From a virus: a stretch of DNA of 54,570 nt. Below the pieces are notes generated by a model that saw only the letters and a list, made by a program, of their open reading frames with translations, ran no database searches and had not been told where the DNA came from. The stretch is from the IMG/VR virus record IMGVR_UViG_3300020214_000017, positions 1-54,570 of that record; one strand, 5' to 3'. The position numbers and the translations under genes are program-made. Within the stretch, counting starts at the first letter, position 1. Each line of letters begins with the position of its first letter. Of the stretch, positions 28,095 through 38,516 are shown one piece after another.

Positions 28095-31000
28095 TTAAGT
28101 TTCCCCAATTCATCGGCAAATTCTTTGCCAAGTTCGGGGTATTTTTTGGCAAGTTGATTTACCGTCTCTATCATTTTAGCAAACTTCTTTTTTGCCCTGT
28201 TCTTCTTTTCTTTTGCTTCTTTTTCGGCAAGAGCCATTTGTTCTGGCGTTTCGTCGCCGATGAATGCGGGGCCCCTGCCGAGAAGTTCCAGAAGAACATT
28301 GGCTAGATATTGGAATTCTTGACGTCTATTCACAGCCTGAATCTCTGGTGATAAACCTGATGGTTTGTCGTCGGGCATTCCGTTCTCCCTTATCCATCCG
28401 AAGACCCGAGCGGGAAGGGGAATTGTCGGGTCGAGCAATTCGTTGGTTCGGATGACGGCTTCGGATGTTGCATGAAACGCGAATTGCAATGCTTCAGGGT
28501 CGACGCCCGCTTCCTCGGCAAGGCGCCTGGTTTCGTCAGTTACCTCATATTCGTCAAATTTGATAAAAAAATGTTCGTTAATTTCTTTTTTGATTTGTGT
28601 TTTTTCTGCATCGTTAAGATTCGGGTCGTTGTCGATTCGCTCGAAGACAGAATCTTTAATTTGCTGTCTGTCGCTGATTGTCAAGCCGAGATAACGACGG
28701 TCGCCCCCGATGGCAACTTTGACGAACGCAACGTTTAATATTTGTTCGGGTGTCAATTTGTGACCAAATTTTTCCTGGATTGTAAATCTGTCGAATCGTT
28801 CCTGCCCTGCCTGCATTTGTGCAAAAACGGGCCAGAAAGCGGGGCCGTAAAGCGCGAACGCCCAGAAATTGGCAGTAAATTCTCCATGTCTTGTGAACCC
28901 TTGTCCGAGGAACGAATGTCCTGTCTCGTGGAGCCCGAGTTCCTCGATTGTGGAATCCGTGATTTGCGGTAGGTTCAAACTTCGCATGTTTTTCATCAAA
29001 AAACCTTCGAGTGCGGTTTGTATTACCGAACCATGCAGGCCGGGGTTGTTGTAGGTGCCGTTGCGGAAAGGACCGCCAGGGTTTTGTTGACGCAATAAAG
29101 CGAACATGTCCTTGATTTCCGAATCCGTGATACCTCGGCTTCGGAGCAGGTGGACATATCGTTGCCCCAATCTTTCTGTGAGGTCGTTCAATATTCTGAA
29201 TTTTTCAACACTTTGTTCGAAGAGTTGCTTGACATGGCGTCCGGCGGGCGACGGGGCGAACGTCATGCTGCCGACAATTTCCTGGACTGCCGCGTATTCG
29301 TCTCTGAGGGTTTTGAGGTCTTTGCTTTCGTAATCTGAGCCGATTATTTCATTCATGACACCAAAAATTACGTCATTGGTTCGTGCATCCGATGATTCCA
29401 TTCTCGACAACAAAGTCAAAAGGCTTATTGGCTCTCCGTAGCGGCTGGGGAAACGCGCCTCAATTTCTTTCAGGCGCTGCGGGTCAATCACTCCAATTGT
29501 GGCGACAACGGTTTTATCGTCACCCAGGGTGAAAGTGATTGGTTTGACACCGATGTCCCGTTTATCTCCCCCGCCCCCCTCGATGGCGCCTGGCTTCCTG
29601 AGAACATGATGAAACGCACCGGCGCCCGGGTATTGGTCGGTAAAATTGTCCACCGGGGTACCAAATGCTCGATTAAGCCGGGCTCTTTCGGTGTAGAAAG
29701 CCGCAGCAATATTAACTATTTTTTCGTAGGTCGGGCTACCCATGACCCGAAGCATCGCCACGTCGAGTTCGTCGCCAAGAATGTCGGCAACTTCCGTATC
29801 CAGCGGCGCCAAAATCTTTTTGACACTGTGCCCTTCAATCTTGATGATTGCCATATTTTCACGCGCCAAAGCCGTCGCCTGTTGTACAAGTGCCGCAAGA
29901 AGCGGGTCACTGAAATCAAAATCGCGTCCCTCAAGATTTTCGAATTTATCGACTAGTTTGAACATTCTGCCGTATTTGCCCGTGGGCATCAGGTCAGCGA
30001 TTTCAATGTCGTATCCGAGACTTCGCATTCGGTCGATAAGCCGTGCACCGAATTGGTTTTCTAGATTAACAAGTGGAGATTCAGGGTCCAAACCACGCAT
30101 CGTTGTTTTTTGTGAAAAATTGGGGCGCATGACATCGGTTGGTTGTGTAATCGTTGACGACCTGATACCCCGTACAAATTTTTCGTTAGCCAAGTCGGGT
30201 CGGTATTTTTCCAGCAATCGCATAGCCGCTTCTTCTGCGGCAATTCTTTCGCCTTCATATTTGGTTGACCTAGACCGACTCATCGCGGCACGAACTTTGC
30301 GCCAAGTCGGAGTTGGTACTTCACGTGGCGCGGTTGAAAAAGTGGTCGGAGTAGATTCGATTTGGTAATCTAGGTAATCAGCATTGATGCCCAACACATC
30401 GAGTGGGTCGTTATCAAGTTTTAAATCTAGTTTTTCTCGCCATTTTGCCCGTTCGCCAGGAGGAACGTCTCGGAATATCTCATCTAGGCGCACTCTCACG
30501 TTTTTGGGGTCAGCGGTGCCCCCAAAAAATGCATTCTGTAGGGCATTAATTTCCGTTCGTATAGCATCCATTTCCATTCGCATAGCATCAATGGGCCGTT
30601 TTTTATCGCTAAACATCATGTTGAATATCAGAAGCGAAATATCTTCTACTCGGATTTTTACGTCGCTATCGATAAAGTTGGCTAATTCAATGCTTTCTTC
30701 GCCTTCCAATGTCTTACGAACCTCATATGCAATGTGGAAATCACTTAAGAGTTCTCTGATGGATGTCTGGCGTTGGTAAAGCCTCTTTAAATTTATGTTA
30801 TGAAGCCTTGTTTCTTGTTCAAGTTCATCCGCCAAACGTTCTAATCTTTCAATGTATCGAGGCGGGATAACGGTCTGCCAAGTCTTTTGTTCACGCAATA
30901 TCTCAATGGCCTGCCTCGTCGCCTCGTGGTCAATGGCTTCTTCAAGTGCATTGTTTGAAGAGTTAATCAGGTGAACCACCTTGTCGGCGAGGAGGTTTAA

Positions 31001-34000
31001 CTCTTCTTGAATTTGTCTACGACCTACTACGTCTACTGGTTCGTCAGGGCCCTTGGCCAAGTCAATAGCATCCCATTTTTCTTGCGCCCTAAGAAGAGCA
31101 TCAAAATCTTTTTTAAGAGCGTCTATATGGGATTGAAACATTTCGGGCGTTGCAGCCATAAAATCCAGCCATGACTGTCCGGCTTTTCGCGCCTTAAGAC
31201 GGTTTTCTGTCGTTCTGGGGGCAAATTGCCCAGATGAAAAACCCCTATCTCGGTTCAAATCAACATTGAAGTCTTGGCGAACCTGATTGATGTAAGAAAA
31301 AGACTGCATTGCTCGTGGGGGCATTTCGATGGCGTCATCAGGCAGTAGACGTGCGTCATCTCCGAGATACCATGTTTCTCTTTGCCCTATTGATAATTGA
31401 CCATTGATACGTTCAAGAATTTCTTCTGTTTCCTGGGTGAAAGACTTTTGGTGAGGGATTACCCTGAAGTTCGGGTCATCTATCATCTGCGCCGCTTGTG
31501 CAAATGAAACCTTTTCATCGAGAATTTGGATTACCCTATTGTTCAAAATTTCATACGTTCTGTTGCCATGTTTAATGGCATCAGTTCCCAGCAATATTGG
31601 AATTAACGTAGTCCTGAGGACAGTAGTTGAATTTATGAATTCTGCTAATAGGTCGTTGCGAAGTTTGACAAGTGAAGGAGGGTTGTTTTGTAATCGCCTT
31701 TGATTCTCGATTGCAAAAAATGCTTTAGCCAATCTGAATGCGTGTAATTGAATGTCGCTTGCGGAGCCGGTGGTTATGGATGTTTTGGGGACGATTAGTT
31801 TAAGTGTCCCAGTGTCAACTTCGACACCATACGTTTTAATCATGTCGTTTATCAAACTGTCATAATTTCCGTCAATCCATGCACCCAATGGGAAATTTAT
31901 GTTTGGGAATAGTTTCAGAACAATTTGTTCCACCTGGTTGTTAGTCAACACTCTCGCTTTCGGGTCAAGTAAAATAATCAACCCATTTTTGTTTTGTGCT
32001 GGGTCCTGGTCAGGGCGTTGTTTGTCGACCATTTTGTCGAGGTATCGGAATGGTTCACTGGTTACCTTTGTCAGGTGTTTTTTCACGCCTTCAAGAGCCA
32101 CGGGAACTTCGTCATTCGACCAATTGTCTCCATTGTTGCTTATTCCGTAAAGAACTTTTTCGCCAGCATTTATGCGCTCTTCTAATTCTGTCCGTGTGAT
32201 AAGTCGAGGGGGTGAGTTGAATGCTGCGCTTTCTCGTGCGTATTTTTCGCGTTCTGCGTGTTTGAATAGGTTGACTTCTTCATGGTCGCCAGCCCTTATG
32301 ATGGCTGCCAGCCGCCCTGCCTGTTGTTGATTAAGTCCTTCTGGCGAGTCGAGCGGTCCAATAAACAGGTCAAATTCTTCCATTTTGTTATCGGAAAGCG
32401 ACCCAATAAGTTCTGCCCGTTGGCGGTTTTCATGTGTTGGCCCAAAATTACTGAGTTCGGGGTCGTCGGGTTGGTCGGGTATTGCAAAGGCTGGGAGCCA
32501 ATCGTTATCTTGTCTGTCGACGATTATGGAAAGATTTGACAGATTCAAATTCGAATCATCGAATAGTTGTTTCCAAGCGAATTTTTGTTCTCCGGTAAGT
32601 TCGCGAGGCTCGATGATGTTTGCAAGAATTGTTATGAGGCCCGTGTCGTTATTGTTTGTCGATTCATGCATGCGCGCAAGTGCAAGCCATCCGATGAGTC
32701 GCTGACGGAAATCGTTGTTGGTTTTTAACCCGTAATCTATATCAGCGGCGATAGAGGGCGCAGCCGAAATGCCCTCTTCGTCCTCGTCTATGTTCGGGTC
32801 TTCGAAGAGAGCAGCACGAAGTATGTTTCGTATCTCGACAATTAATTTGTGCCGAAATTCCTTGAAACCGCCCGTGTCATTATCGGCCAAGTTATATTGA
32901 TAATTCATGCGAGGCCATACAATTACCCCGTCCAAAACTGCACTGGGGATGAATATTTCTGTTCCTGCGTGTTGTCTCCACCACAGCGCGGCGTGTTGTT
33001 GTAAAAGTGTTCCTATTCCTCTACCTTTTCCTGTTGCCCCCTCTCCGGCTTCTCTAATCATGAAATTACTGTGTTTAATTTTGATATTGCCTTGTTCGTT
33101 AAGGTAAATCTCACGTTCAAAATATTGGTCTGAACGGTGTTTTTGTCCGGAAGTTGTGAATGATGCTTGTATTTTGAATGAAATAGGGCTGTTATTGGAG
33201 TAGTTCCAAAGTCTCTGACCGCTTTCGTAGCCCTGCAAAACCACGTAAGCACCCTTACTGCCAATTGTTGACTTAAGTGGTTCTACTTCTATTGCCGTAT
33301 CATCGATTGCGATAACTCCGCCTTTGCCAGATTTCGAAGAACCATCAAGCAAATATGCCCGTTGAACTGATTTGAGGGCATCCAGGGTTGTTTGTAAGAC
33401 TTGGCGCAATTCTTTGGTTGCTTCTGTTTGGGGATTGATGATTTCGGGGATGCTAATAAACCCTTCTCGTATTTCTTCGTCAGTCAAATAGTGCCCTGTT
33501 TGTCTTTTGCCAAATTCACCCGTGGCCAATAGGCGCTCAAGGTCGGCCCTAGACATAGTGCCGTCGAATCCAATCCGACTTAGCAAATACGAAAATTTGT
33601 ATAATGGCGAGTATTCGTCAAAGGAGATTTCTTCTTTGTCGTCGCCTATTCGAGAATTTTTTATGAGTAAGTCACGTAATGTGTCAATTGCTCGTCTGGT
33701 GGTTTCAGTATCAAGTGTTCGCCATTTTCGGATTGAATCGACATCATCTTTCCATGGAGTTGTTCTTCCGTATTTATTTTTAATTGCCTTTATGGATTGA
33801 GTCAATCGGCGTTGAACTGATGTTTGGATGTGGTCGGAAACTATTTTGCGTGCCCGTTCGATAAATGGGGCCATGCGTTGTTGGTATTCTTCGCGATTCG
33901 TGGCGACTCGTTCATAGTCCAAAAAGTCCTTCATTTCAGGCGGTGTGATTTCCGTTGTAGATGAAGCCAAGCCACGATTTTGTAAGACGTCTGTGTGGTC

Positions 34001-37000
34001 TTTGCGTTTCTGCATTTCAATGTTCATTTTTTCTTGCTCTTCAGGTGTATAACGAGCAAGTGATGCACCCATTTTGCGCATTTTCTTTGGGACATCAGAG
34101 GACTTGTCAACTGGTCGCATTGCGTCATGTCTTGGGTCGAAAACTTCTTTGTGGGAAAGAGTTACGATGACATTGGTGCCGTTATCTTGTATTTTTGTGA
34201 CTTCGAAATTACCCTGAGTCAAAAATTGACCGTTACCAACATCGATTGCTTTTGCGCCTTTCTCCACACGAATAATTACGGTATTGTCTTTGTGGGGCAT
34301 CGTCGAAGAAACTGCGGTTATCGGCATTGGTATGCTGTCGCCAATATTGAATCCTTCCAAAAAGGTTTCCCTATCAATATTGATGATTCGGAAGAGTTCG
34401 CGTTTGTTTGGTTCTGACGCCTGTACCGCCAGATGAATATCTGCTGCGTCCTTTAATGCTGCTTCAATCGGGGAGCGTTTTGAGATTGGAAGTTTGGCAA
34501 TTTTGCCCGTGACCAAACTGCGCAACATGTCTTTGTTACCTTCGGTTGTGGTGTCATAGATGGGCATATCGTCAACGAATAAACCAAATTGAATTGAGGA
34601 GATGGCGCGTACCATATCTCCGTGATGAGGTCGATTTCTATTGATATAACGTTGCCCTGCTGATTCGCCGAATGATTGTCGCGTTCTTTGGTCCAAGAAC
34701 GAGGCAAATGGCACGCGGTTGTCATAGAAATGATGGTCGCCGATGTGCAATAAACGCGCCCGTGAGCCATAATCAGTTAAGAGTGTTGGGGTTGGATTTG
34801 CGTAGAGTCGTTCGTCTGTATCAATATTTAGGTTGGTGCGAAGTGTCAAACGGCTACGTTCGTTTGGGTCAAAACGTAAATTATCATCTGATGTCGATGA
34901 ATTAAAGCCAGGGCGATGACCGTCTGCTGTTCTTTCAAGTTGCGGTGCCACTATTTTTATATTTGACAAAATTCTGTCAGAAATGTCGTCCACTTCATCT
35001 GAAAACGTCCCCCTAGAGGTTTTCCTGCGTCTCCACATTGATGTGACTGTTTGTGGCTCCGTATTAAGACCCAAAATACGCGCAACAAGTTTTACCGCCG
35101 CATTATTTACTAAAAATGGGTGCTTTTGTCCAAGGCGGGTTGTTACGGAGGCAAAAATCTCAGCGAATCTTTCGGTTGTGTCTGTTTGCCCGTAAGGGGT
35201 TACTACATATGGTTCGGATGAGTTGATGCTGTCTTTGCTGATATCTTTATGACGTCTGCGGTTTGGTTCGTTGCGTCGTCGCTGAGATAATGTGTCGGTC
35301 GCGTGCATTTCTTGTAATTGACCTTCAAGTTCTGTAATAGCGGCTTGAAGTTCGCTATCGGTCATGTTGTCGACGTCAAACAGCCTTTGACCTGTCGGGA
35401 TATTGTCGAAGTTGGGATAGTTACCCCACAGTGCGGGGTCTGCGAACATCGGTTGAGTTCTTCTGTTTTTAAGCATTCTTCTTTGCCCGTTTACGACGTC
35501 ATAACCGTTGTGTCTTCGACCGAAACCCAGGTCTTCACGGCGCACTAATGCATCACGAAAACGTTTATAATGTGGTACTCCACCAGGATAAGTTGTTCCT
35601 ACAGGAGGTTTAAAAAATATGTTTGAAATGCCCCAGTTTTTGGGGTCTCGTTTAAATTGTTCCCATGCCAGCAAGGCATAATTGCGTCGAAGCATATAGT
35701 CCAAATAATGTCCATATTCGTGAATCACGACCGCGGCCTCGCCGATGGTTTCTGATATTGCGTTCGAATTTTCAATATTGAATATTTCTCGTGATGCTTC
35801 GGATGGGTTAAGCATGTATAACAAAAGTTGCCCGTATTGTAAAACCATTTCATTGGTGTGAGGCTGAAAGTAACCACCAAGGGGTGCGTTCATAGGGAAA
35901 TGCCCTGATGCGCCGTTTTCATAGTCGGAGAAAACTTGAGTTCGACCCCGGTTAAGGGGTTCTGTAAAATGCTTTCCTCGCATGGCGCGGCGCGACCATT
36001 CAACACGCAGCAATCGTTCATGTTTTCGTAGTAATTTTTTCCCTATTTCTATTCGTTTGGCAAGCAATGATTTTGATATATGTTGTGGGGATGCGGTGAG
36101 CATTTCAAGGGTTAGGTCTTTATCTTGTCCGACAAAACTGAAAACGCGATGCGGTAGAACTATGACAGGCAATCCATATTCGCGAACAGCGTGAAGAAAT
36201 TCTGGATTTTCTTTTAGGGTTCGTCTAACAAACGCCCGCAGCATGACGCGGTCTTGTCTGACTTCTGATGGAACAGCGTTAGCAATGCCATTCATAAAAA
36301 AATCGTTCATTTCTATGCGATTTGGAAATATTGTTCCTATAAATCCAAAGAGAGACCCTGATTGCTGTGCAAAATCAAGTCTATTTTTTATTTGGTCGTT
36401 AGTAATAACGTTTTGGACACGAATTAAGCGTGGTGGTCCAATAGTCGAATCTTGCGCGTTTTGCACGAAATGCCATTGCCTAGCAACCTCTCGTAGCGCG
36501 ACGGACATCGGGTCACGTGGGTATGAGGCCTTTTGTGAAGCAAAATTAAAATAGAGTTCTAGGATGCTCTGTACGAGGTCAAGGGCTGGGGATTTGTTGG
36601 GTGCCATTATTTCTTGCATATTCATGAAACTTATGGATTGTCCCCCTACTATTAACCGAGCAAGTATGTATTCCATCATGCCTATGGCATCAGGAACAGG
36701 TTTTTCCAAGCCATCGGATGGGTCGATATGCCTCTTAGAAAAAAGTCCATGGTAAAGAAAGCCATTGTTGGCTGCCTGCATTCTTTTGGCTTCGAGGATT
36801 AAATCTTTTATTATTTGCGGAGTGTTGGGGGTTGCCAAAAGTGTGTCAAAAAATTCTTCCTGCCACGCCACAATGTCGTGATGAACATAGGACATCAGGT
36901 TGCCAAAGTCTTCCTGAGCACCAAACAGTTTATTCACCCGTGAGGTGAATAAAGAATAGTTGTTTTCGATGTCTTTATTGAATGCACCAGTTCCGAATTC

Positions 37001-37624
37001 ATAGTCGTACATGGATTCCAATGCGTTAATTTTCATTTGGGGCAAAAGTCGGTATGCTTTGATTGCCTGTTGGTGTAGGTTGAGTGCGTGTTGATAATCT
37101 TCTTCTGTTTTGTATGATTCCCTTGGGACCGTAATGCGTTCATTCAATTCATCTATTTCTTTTGTCGTTAGGGGAACGAATACCCTCGCCAATTCGTCTT
37201 CTGTCGCCTGGCGGCGCCAATCTCTGTCAAGAGGGTCGGGTTTTTTGGCAGGGCGGTCTATGGCGGGCGGTTCTGTGGATGACGCGAGGCCGCGCTGGCG
37301 CCGTGTTTCCTTGGCGACTTGTGTTGGCGTGGTGTCGTCTTTTTCTATGGGCGTTTTGGGGGTGGGTTTACTCAGGTTCATTTGACCCCTGAGAACAACA
37401 GGGCGCATAAATATGGTGCCGTCCTGGACAAAGCCATCGTTGTCGCCATCGAAAGCATTGGGGTCAAATGGCTCTTGGGCGAGTGCTCTCCCTATACCCC
37501 TTCCCACTCCGGCCCCCCCTGCTGCGAGTTTGAGTGTTCGACCGAGGCGGCGGCTGAGACGATTGCCGTCTTTTACATTAATCACAAATTCGATTAATTC
37601 ATTGTTGGGATTCAAATTATCCAC
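28091..37624 (-). CDS. Giant multidomain 'polyvalent' protein (3177 aa) with two zincin motifs, ART-like and GNAT-like regions
   Basis: The N-terminus (residues 1-70) has a Gly-rich helix and a calcium-binding loop FDGDNDGFVQDGT (DxDxDG). HExxH motif 1 is VVIHEYGHYLDYM (about 635) with a downstream TERFAEIFA glutamate. An ADP-ribosyltransferase-like stretch spans about 1077-1140 (ELFRIIN, ITAVSST, QFLTQGNFEV), although the usual ExE reads NGQ. A GNAT-like acetyl-CoA loop GKGRGIGTLLQQH lies at about 1535. HExxH motif 2 is LGLHETGHSFLG (about 2900). RGLASS-type tags at about 115 and 1217, and RGFSSGQFAP at about 2130, look like segment separators or cleavage sites. Coiled coil occupies about 2170-2330. 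Giant proteins of this kind ('polyvalent proteins') are thought to be injected or virion-borne and to act on host defences. Target and processing are inference. Confidence 0.75.
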   Translation of the reverse strand: MDNLNPNNELIEFVINVKDGNRLSRRLGRTLKLAAGGAGVGRGIGRALAQEPFDPNAFDGDNDGFVQDGTIFMRPVVLRGQMNLSKPTPKTPIEKDDTTPTQVAKETRRQRGLASSTEPPAIDRPAKKPDPLDRDWRRQATEDELARVFVPLTTKEIDELNERITVPRESYKTEEDYQHALNLHQQAIKAYRLLPQMKINALESMYDYEFGTGAFNKDIENNYSLFTSRVNKLFGAQEDFGNLMSYVHHDIVAWQEEFFDTLLATPNTPQIIKDLILEAKRMQAANNGFLYHGLFSKRHIDPSDGLEKPVPDAIGMMEYILARLIVGGQSISFMNMQEIMAPNKSPALDLVQSILELYFNFASQKASYPRDPMSVALREVARQWHFVQNAQDSTIGPPRLIRVQNVITNDQIKNRLDFAQQSGSLFGFIGTIFPNRIEMNDFFMNGIANAVPSEVRQDRVMLRAFVRRTLKENPEFLHAVREYGLPVIVLPHRVFSFVGQDKDLTLEMLTASPQHISKSLLAKRIEIGKKLLRKHERLLRVEWSRRAMRGKHFTEPLNRGRTQVFSDYENGASGHFPMNAPLGGYFQPHTNEMVLQYGQLLLYMLNPSEASREIFNIENSNAISETIGEAAVVIHEYGHYLDYMLRRNYALLAWEQFKRDPKNWGISNIFFKPPVGTTYPGGVPHYKRFRDALVRREDLGFGRRHNGYDVVNGQRRMLKNRRTQPMFADPALWGNYPNFDNIPTGQRLFDVDNMTDSELQAAITELEGQLQEMHATDTLSQRRRNEPNRRRHKDISKDSINSSEPYVVTPYGQTDTTERFAEIFASVTTRLGQKHPFLVNNAAVKLVARILGLNTEPQTVTSMWRRRKTSRGTFSDEVDDISDRILSNIKIVAPQLERTADGHRPGFNSSTSDDNLRFDPNERSRLTLRTNLNIDTDERLYANPTPTLLTDYGSRARLLHIGDHHFYDNRVPFASFLDQRTRQSFGESAGQRYINRNRPHHGDMVRAISSIQFGLFVDDMPIYDTTTEGNKDMLRSLVTGKIAKLPISKRSPIEAALKDAADIHLAVQASEPNKRELFRIINIDRETFLEGFNIGDSIPMPITAVSSTMPHKDNTVIIRVEKGAKAIDVGNGQFLTQGNFEVTKIQDNGTNVIVTLSHKEVFDPRHDAMRPVDKSSDVPKKMRKMGASLARYTPEEQEKMNIEMQKRKDHTDVLQNRGLASSTTEITPPEMKDFLDYERVATNREEYQQRMAPFIERARKIVSDHIQTSVQRRLTQSIKAIKNKYGRTTPWKDDVDSIRKWRTLDTETTRRAIDTLRDLLIKNSRIGDDKEEISFDEYSPLYKFSYLLSRIGFDGTMSRADLERLLATGEFGKRQTGHYLTDEEIREGFISIPEIINPQTEATKELRQVLQTTLDALKSVQRAYLLDGSSKSGKGGVIAIDDTAIEVEPLKSTIGSKGAYVVLQGYESGQRLWNYSNNSPISFKIQASFTTSGQKHRSDQYFEREIYLNEQGNIKIKHSNFMIREAGEGATGKGRGIGTLLQQHAALWWRQHAGTEIFIPSAVLDGVIVWPRMNYQYNLADNDTGGFKEFRHKLIVEIRNILRAALFEDPNIDEDEEGISAAPSIAADIDYGLKTNNDFRQRLIGWLALARMHESTNNNDTGLITILANIIEPRELTGEQKFAWKQLFDDSNLNLSNLSIIVDRQDNDWLPAFAIPDQPDDPELSNFGPTHENRQRAELIGSLSDNKMEEFDLFIGPLDSPEGLNQQQAGRLAAIIRAGDHEEVNLFKHAEREKYARESAAFNSPPRLITRTELEERINAGEKVLYGISNNGDNWSNDEVPVALEGVKKHLTKVTSEPFRYLDKMVDKQRPDQDPAQNKNGLIILLDPKARVLTNNQVEQIVLKLFPNINFPLGAWIDGNYDSLINDMIKTYGVEVDTGTLKLIVPKTSITTGSASDIQLHAFRLAKAFFAIENQRRLQNNPPSLVKLRNDLLAEFINSTTVLRTTLIPILLGTDAIKHGNRTYEILNNRVIQILDEKVSFAQAAQMIDDPNFRVIPHQKSFTQETEEILERINGQLSIGQRETWYLGDDARLLPDDAIEMPPRAMQSFSYINQVRQDFNVDLNRDRGFSSGQFAPRTTENRLKARKAGQSWLDFMAATPEMFQSHIDALKKDFDALLRAQEKWDAIDLAKGPDEPVDVVGRRQIQEELNLLADKVVHLINSSNNALEEAIDHEATRQAIEILREQKTWQTVIPPRYIERLERLADELEQETRLHNINLKRLYQRQTSIRELLSDFHIAYEVRKTLEGEESIELANFIDSDVKIRVEDISLLIFNMMFSDKKRPIDAMRMEMDAIRTEINALQNAFFGGTADPKNVRVRLDEIFRDVPPGERAKWREKLDLKLDNDPLDVLGINADYLDYQIESTPTTFSTAPREVPTPTWRKVRAAMSRSRSTKYEGERIAAEEAAMRLLEKYRPDLANEKFVRGIRSSTITQPTDVMRPNFSQKTTMRGLDPESPLVNLENQFGARLIDRMRSLGYDIEIADLMPTGKYGRMFKLVDKFENLEGRDFDFSDPLLAALVQQATALARENMAIIKIEGHSVKKILAPLDTEVADILGDELDVAMLRVMGSPTYEKIVNIAAAFYTERARLNRAFGTPVDNFTDQYPGAGAFHHVLRKPGAIEGGGGDKRDIGVKPITFTLGDDKTVVATIGVIDPQRLKEIEARFPSRYGEPISLLTLLSRMESSDARTNDVIFGVMNEIIGSDYESKDLKTLRDEYAAVQEIVGSMTFAPSPAGRHVKQLFEQSVEKFRILNDLTERLGQRYVHLLRSRGITDSEIKDMFALLRQQNPGGPFRNGTYNNPGLHGSVIQTALEGFLMKNMRSLNLPQITDSTIEELGLHETGHSFLGQGFTRHGEFTANFWAFALYGPAFWPVFAQMQAGQERFDRFTIQEKFGHKLTPEQILNVAFVKVAIGGDRRYLGLTISDRQQIKDSVFERIDNDPNLNDAEKTQIKKEINEHFFIKFDEYEVTDETRRLAEEAGVDPEALQFAFHATSEAVIRTNELLDPTIPLPARVFGWIRENGMPDDKPSGLSPEIQAVNRRQEFQYLANVLLELLGRGPAFIGDETPEQMALAEKEAKEKKNRAKKKFAKMIETVNQLAKKYPELGKEFADELGKLK

Positions 37625-37860
37625 TAACCAAGTCCTCTTTGGGCGTATTGGGGTCGCTCCAATTATGGCATGAGGGCTATACGGGCTGGCTCAACATTTG
37701 TTAAATAACAATGGGTGGGAATTGACGTGGTGGGGTACATCGTCGCTTATACGGGCTTACAACGTGTGTGGCGGCCATCAGGACGCCTACAACGCAAATG
37801 GGGTATGCGGCCCGTAGGTCACCCGTGACACGGCGCGAATTTCGATGACCCTCCCCTAGA

Positions 37861-37955
37861 GGGGGGGGTAGGGGTAGGGGTCACCCCCTGGTGTGGTGAG
37901 GGGGGTAGGGGTAGGGGTAAGGGGCTACCCCCCTAGTGGGGGGCAAGAGTGGGGG
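37861..37955 (+). repeat. TAGGGG repeats with G-quadruplex potential
   Basis: Runs of four or more G separated by TA: GGGGTAGGGGTAGGGG occurs twice (37865-37880 and 37902-37917). The second is extended by TAA-GGGG, giving four consecutive G4 runs with 2-3 nt loops. Further G5-G6 runs follow. An intramolecular quadruplex on the + strand is very likely in vitro. Confidence 0.85.
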
Positions 37956-38253
37956 TCACCTTACGTGGTGTGCGATGTGTGTATACAACCACGTATGTGT
38001 TCATACATGACATATAACATTGCGTGAGGAATCGAGCGAACCATGGGAGCAAGGGGTAAACGAAACGCGATGACAAAGGCATCAGTCCACACACGATGCT
38101 ATGCGATGCGAACGCGACGGTTGTGTGTTATTCGTAATATCAAAACCTTGCGACGAAGGAACGACACGACGACAAGAGGGGGGGTGATGTGTGTCTAAAG
38201 AGTCATCATCTACCTCACGGCTTCGTATGCAAGGTTTCGAAGTTGCCCGGGGA

Positions 38254-38277
38254 TATGCCCGTATGCCCGTATGCCCG
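38254..38277 (+). repeat. Tandem octamer TATGCCCG x3
   Basis: Three perfect head-to-tail copies of TATGCCCG inside the gene-free region. Confidence 0.9.
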
Positions 38278-38355
38278 TGTCGCCTTATTTCATCAATGTC
38301 ATTGGGCTGTAGGGGGTCAGGCAAACCCCCTTCTTCATGGGGCCTATAACACACC

Positions 38356-38394
38356 AAATCCCCCGCCCAATGGGGGTGGGAAAAGGGGGGATTT
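38356..38394 (-). terminator. Hairpin downstream of the leftward 38.5-46 kb block
   Basis: AAATCCCCC (38356-38364) pairs GGGGGATTT (38386-38394), 9 bp. On the minus strand it follows the last gene (stop at 38511) and ends in TTTGG; a second hairpin, GGGGG/CCCCC at 38312-38330, lies beyond. Confidence 0.55.
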
Positions 38395-38503
38395 TGATGA
38401 CGATAAACGATTGCTGTCGTATAACGAAAGTTGCGGGACTTTTTCGACGCACTGCGTGACACTGGGCACCCCTGCGTCAAATTTTTGGATTCACTAACTT
38501 TTA

Positions 38504-38516
38504 GTTAGATTTATCC
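38504..38516. repeat. AT-rich motif GTTAGATTTATCC
   Basis: Second of four GTTARATTTATCY copies; overlaps the stop codon of the leftward gene. Confidence 0.4.

Larger units (their letters stand above)
37625..38510. other. 886-nt gene-free region, candidate origin or regulatory region
   Basis: No convincing gene on either strand; the longest frames lack coding character. It contains G-quadruplex repeats, three GTCACC hexamers, a tandem octamer, alternating GTGTGT/CATACAT stretches and at least two hairpins. It must hold the promoter of the giant gene. Candidate replication origin, packaging or regulatory locus. Confidence 0.6.

Noticed and set aside
38189-38497. 102-residue + strand frame in the gene-free region
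   Set aside because: Composition follows repeats and hairpins, no start signal, no family resemblance.
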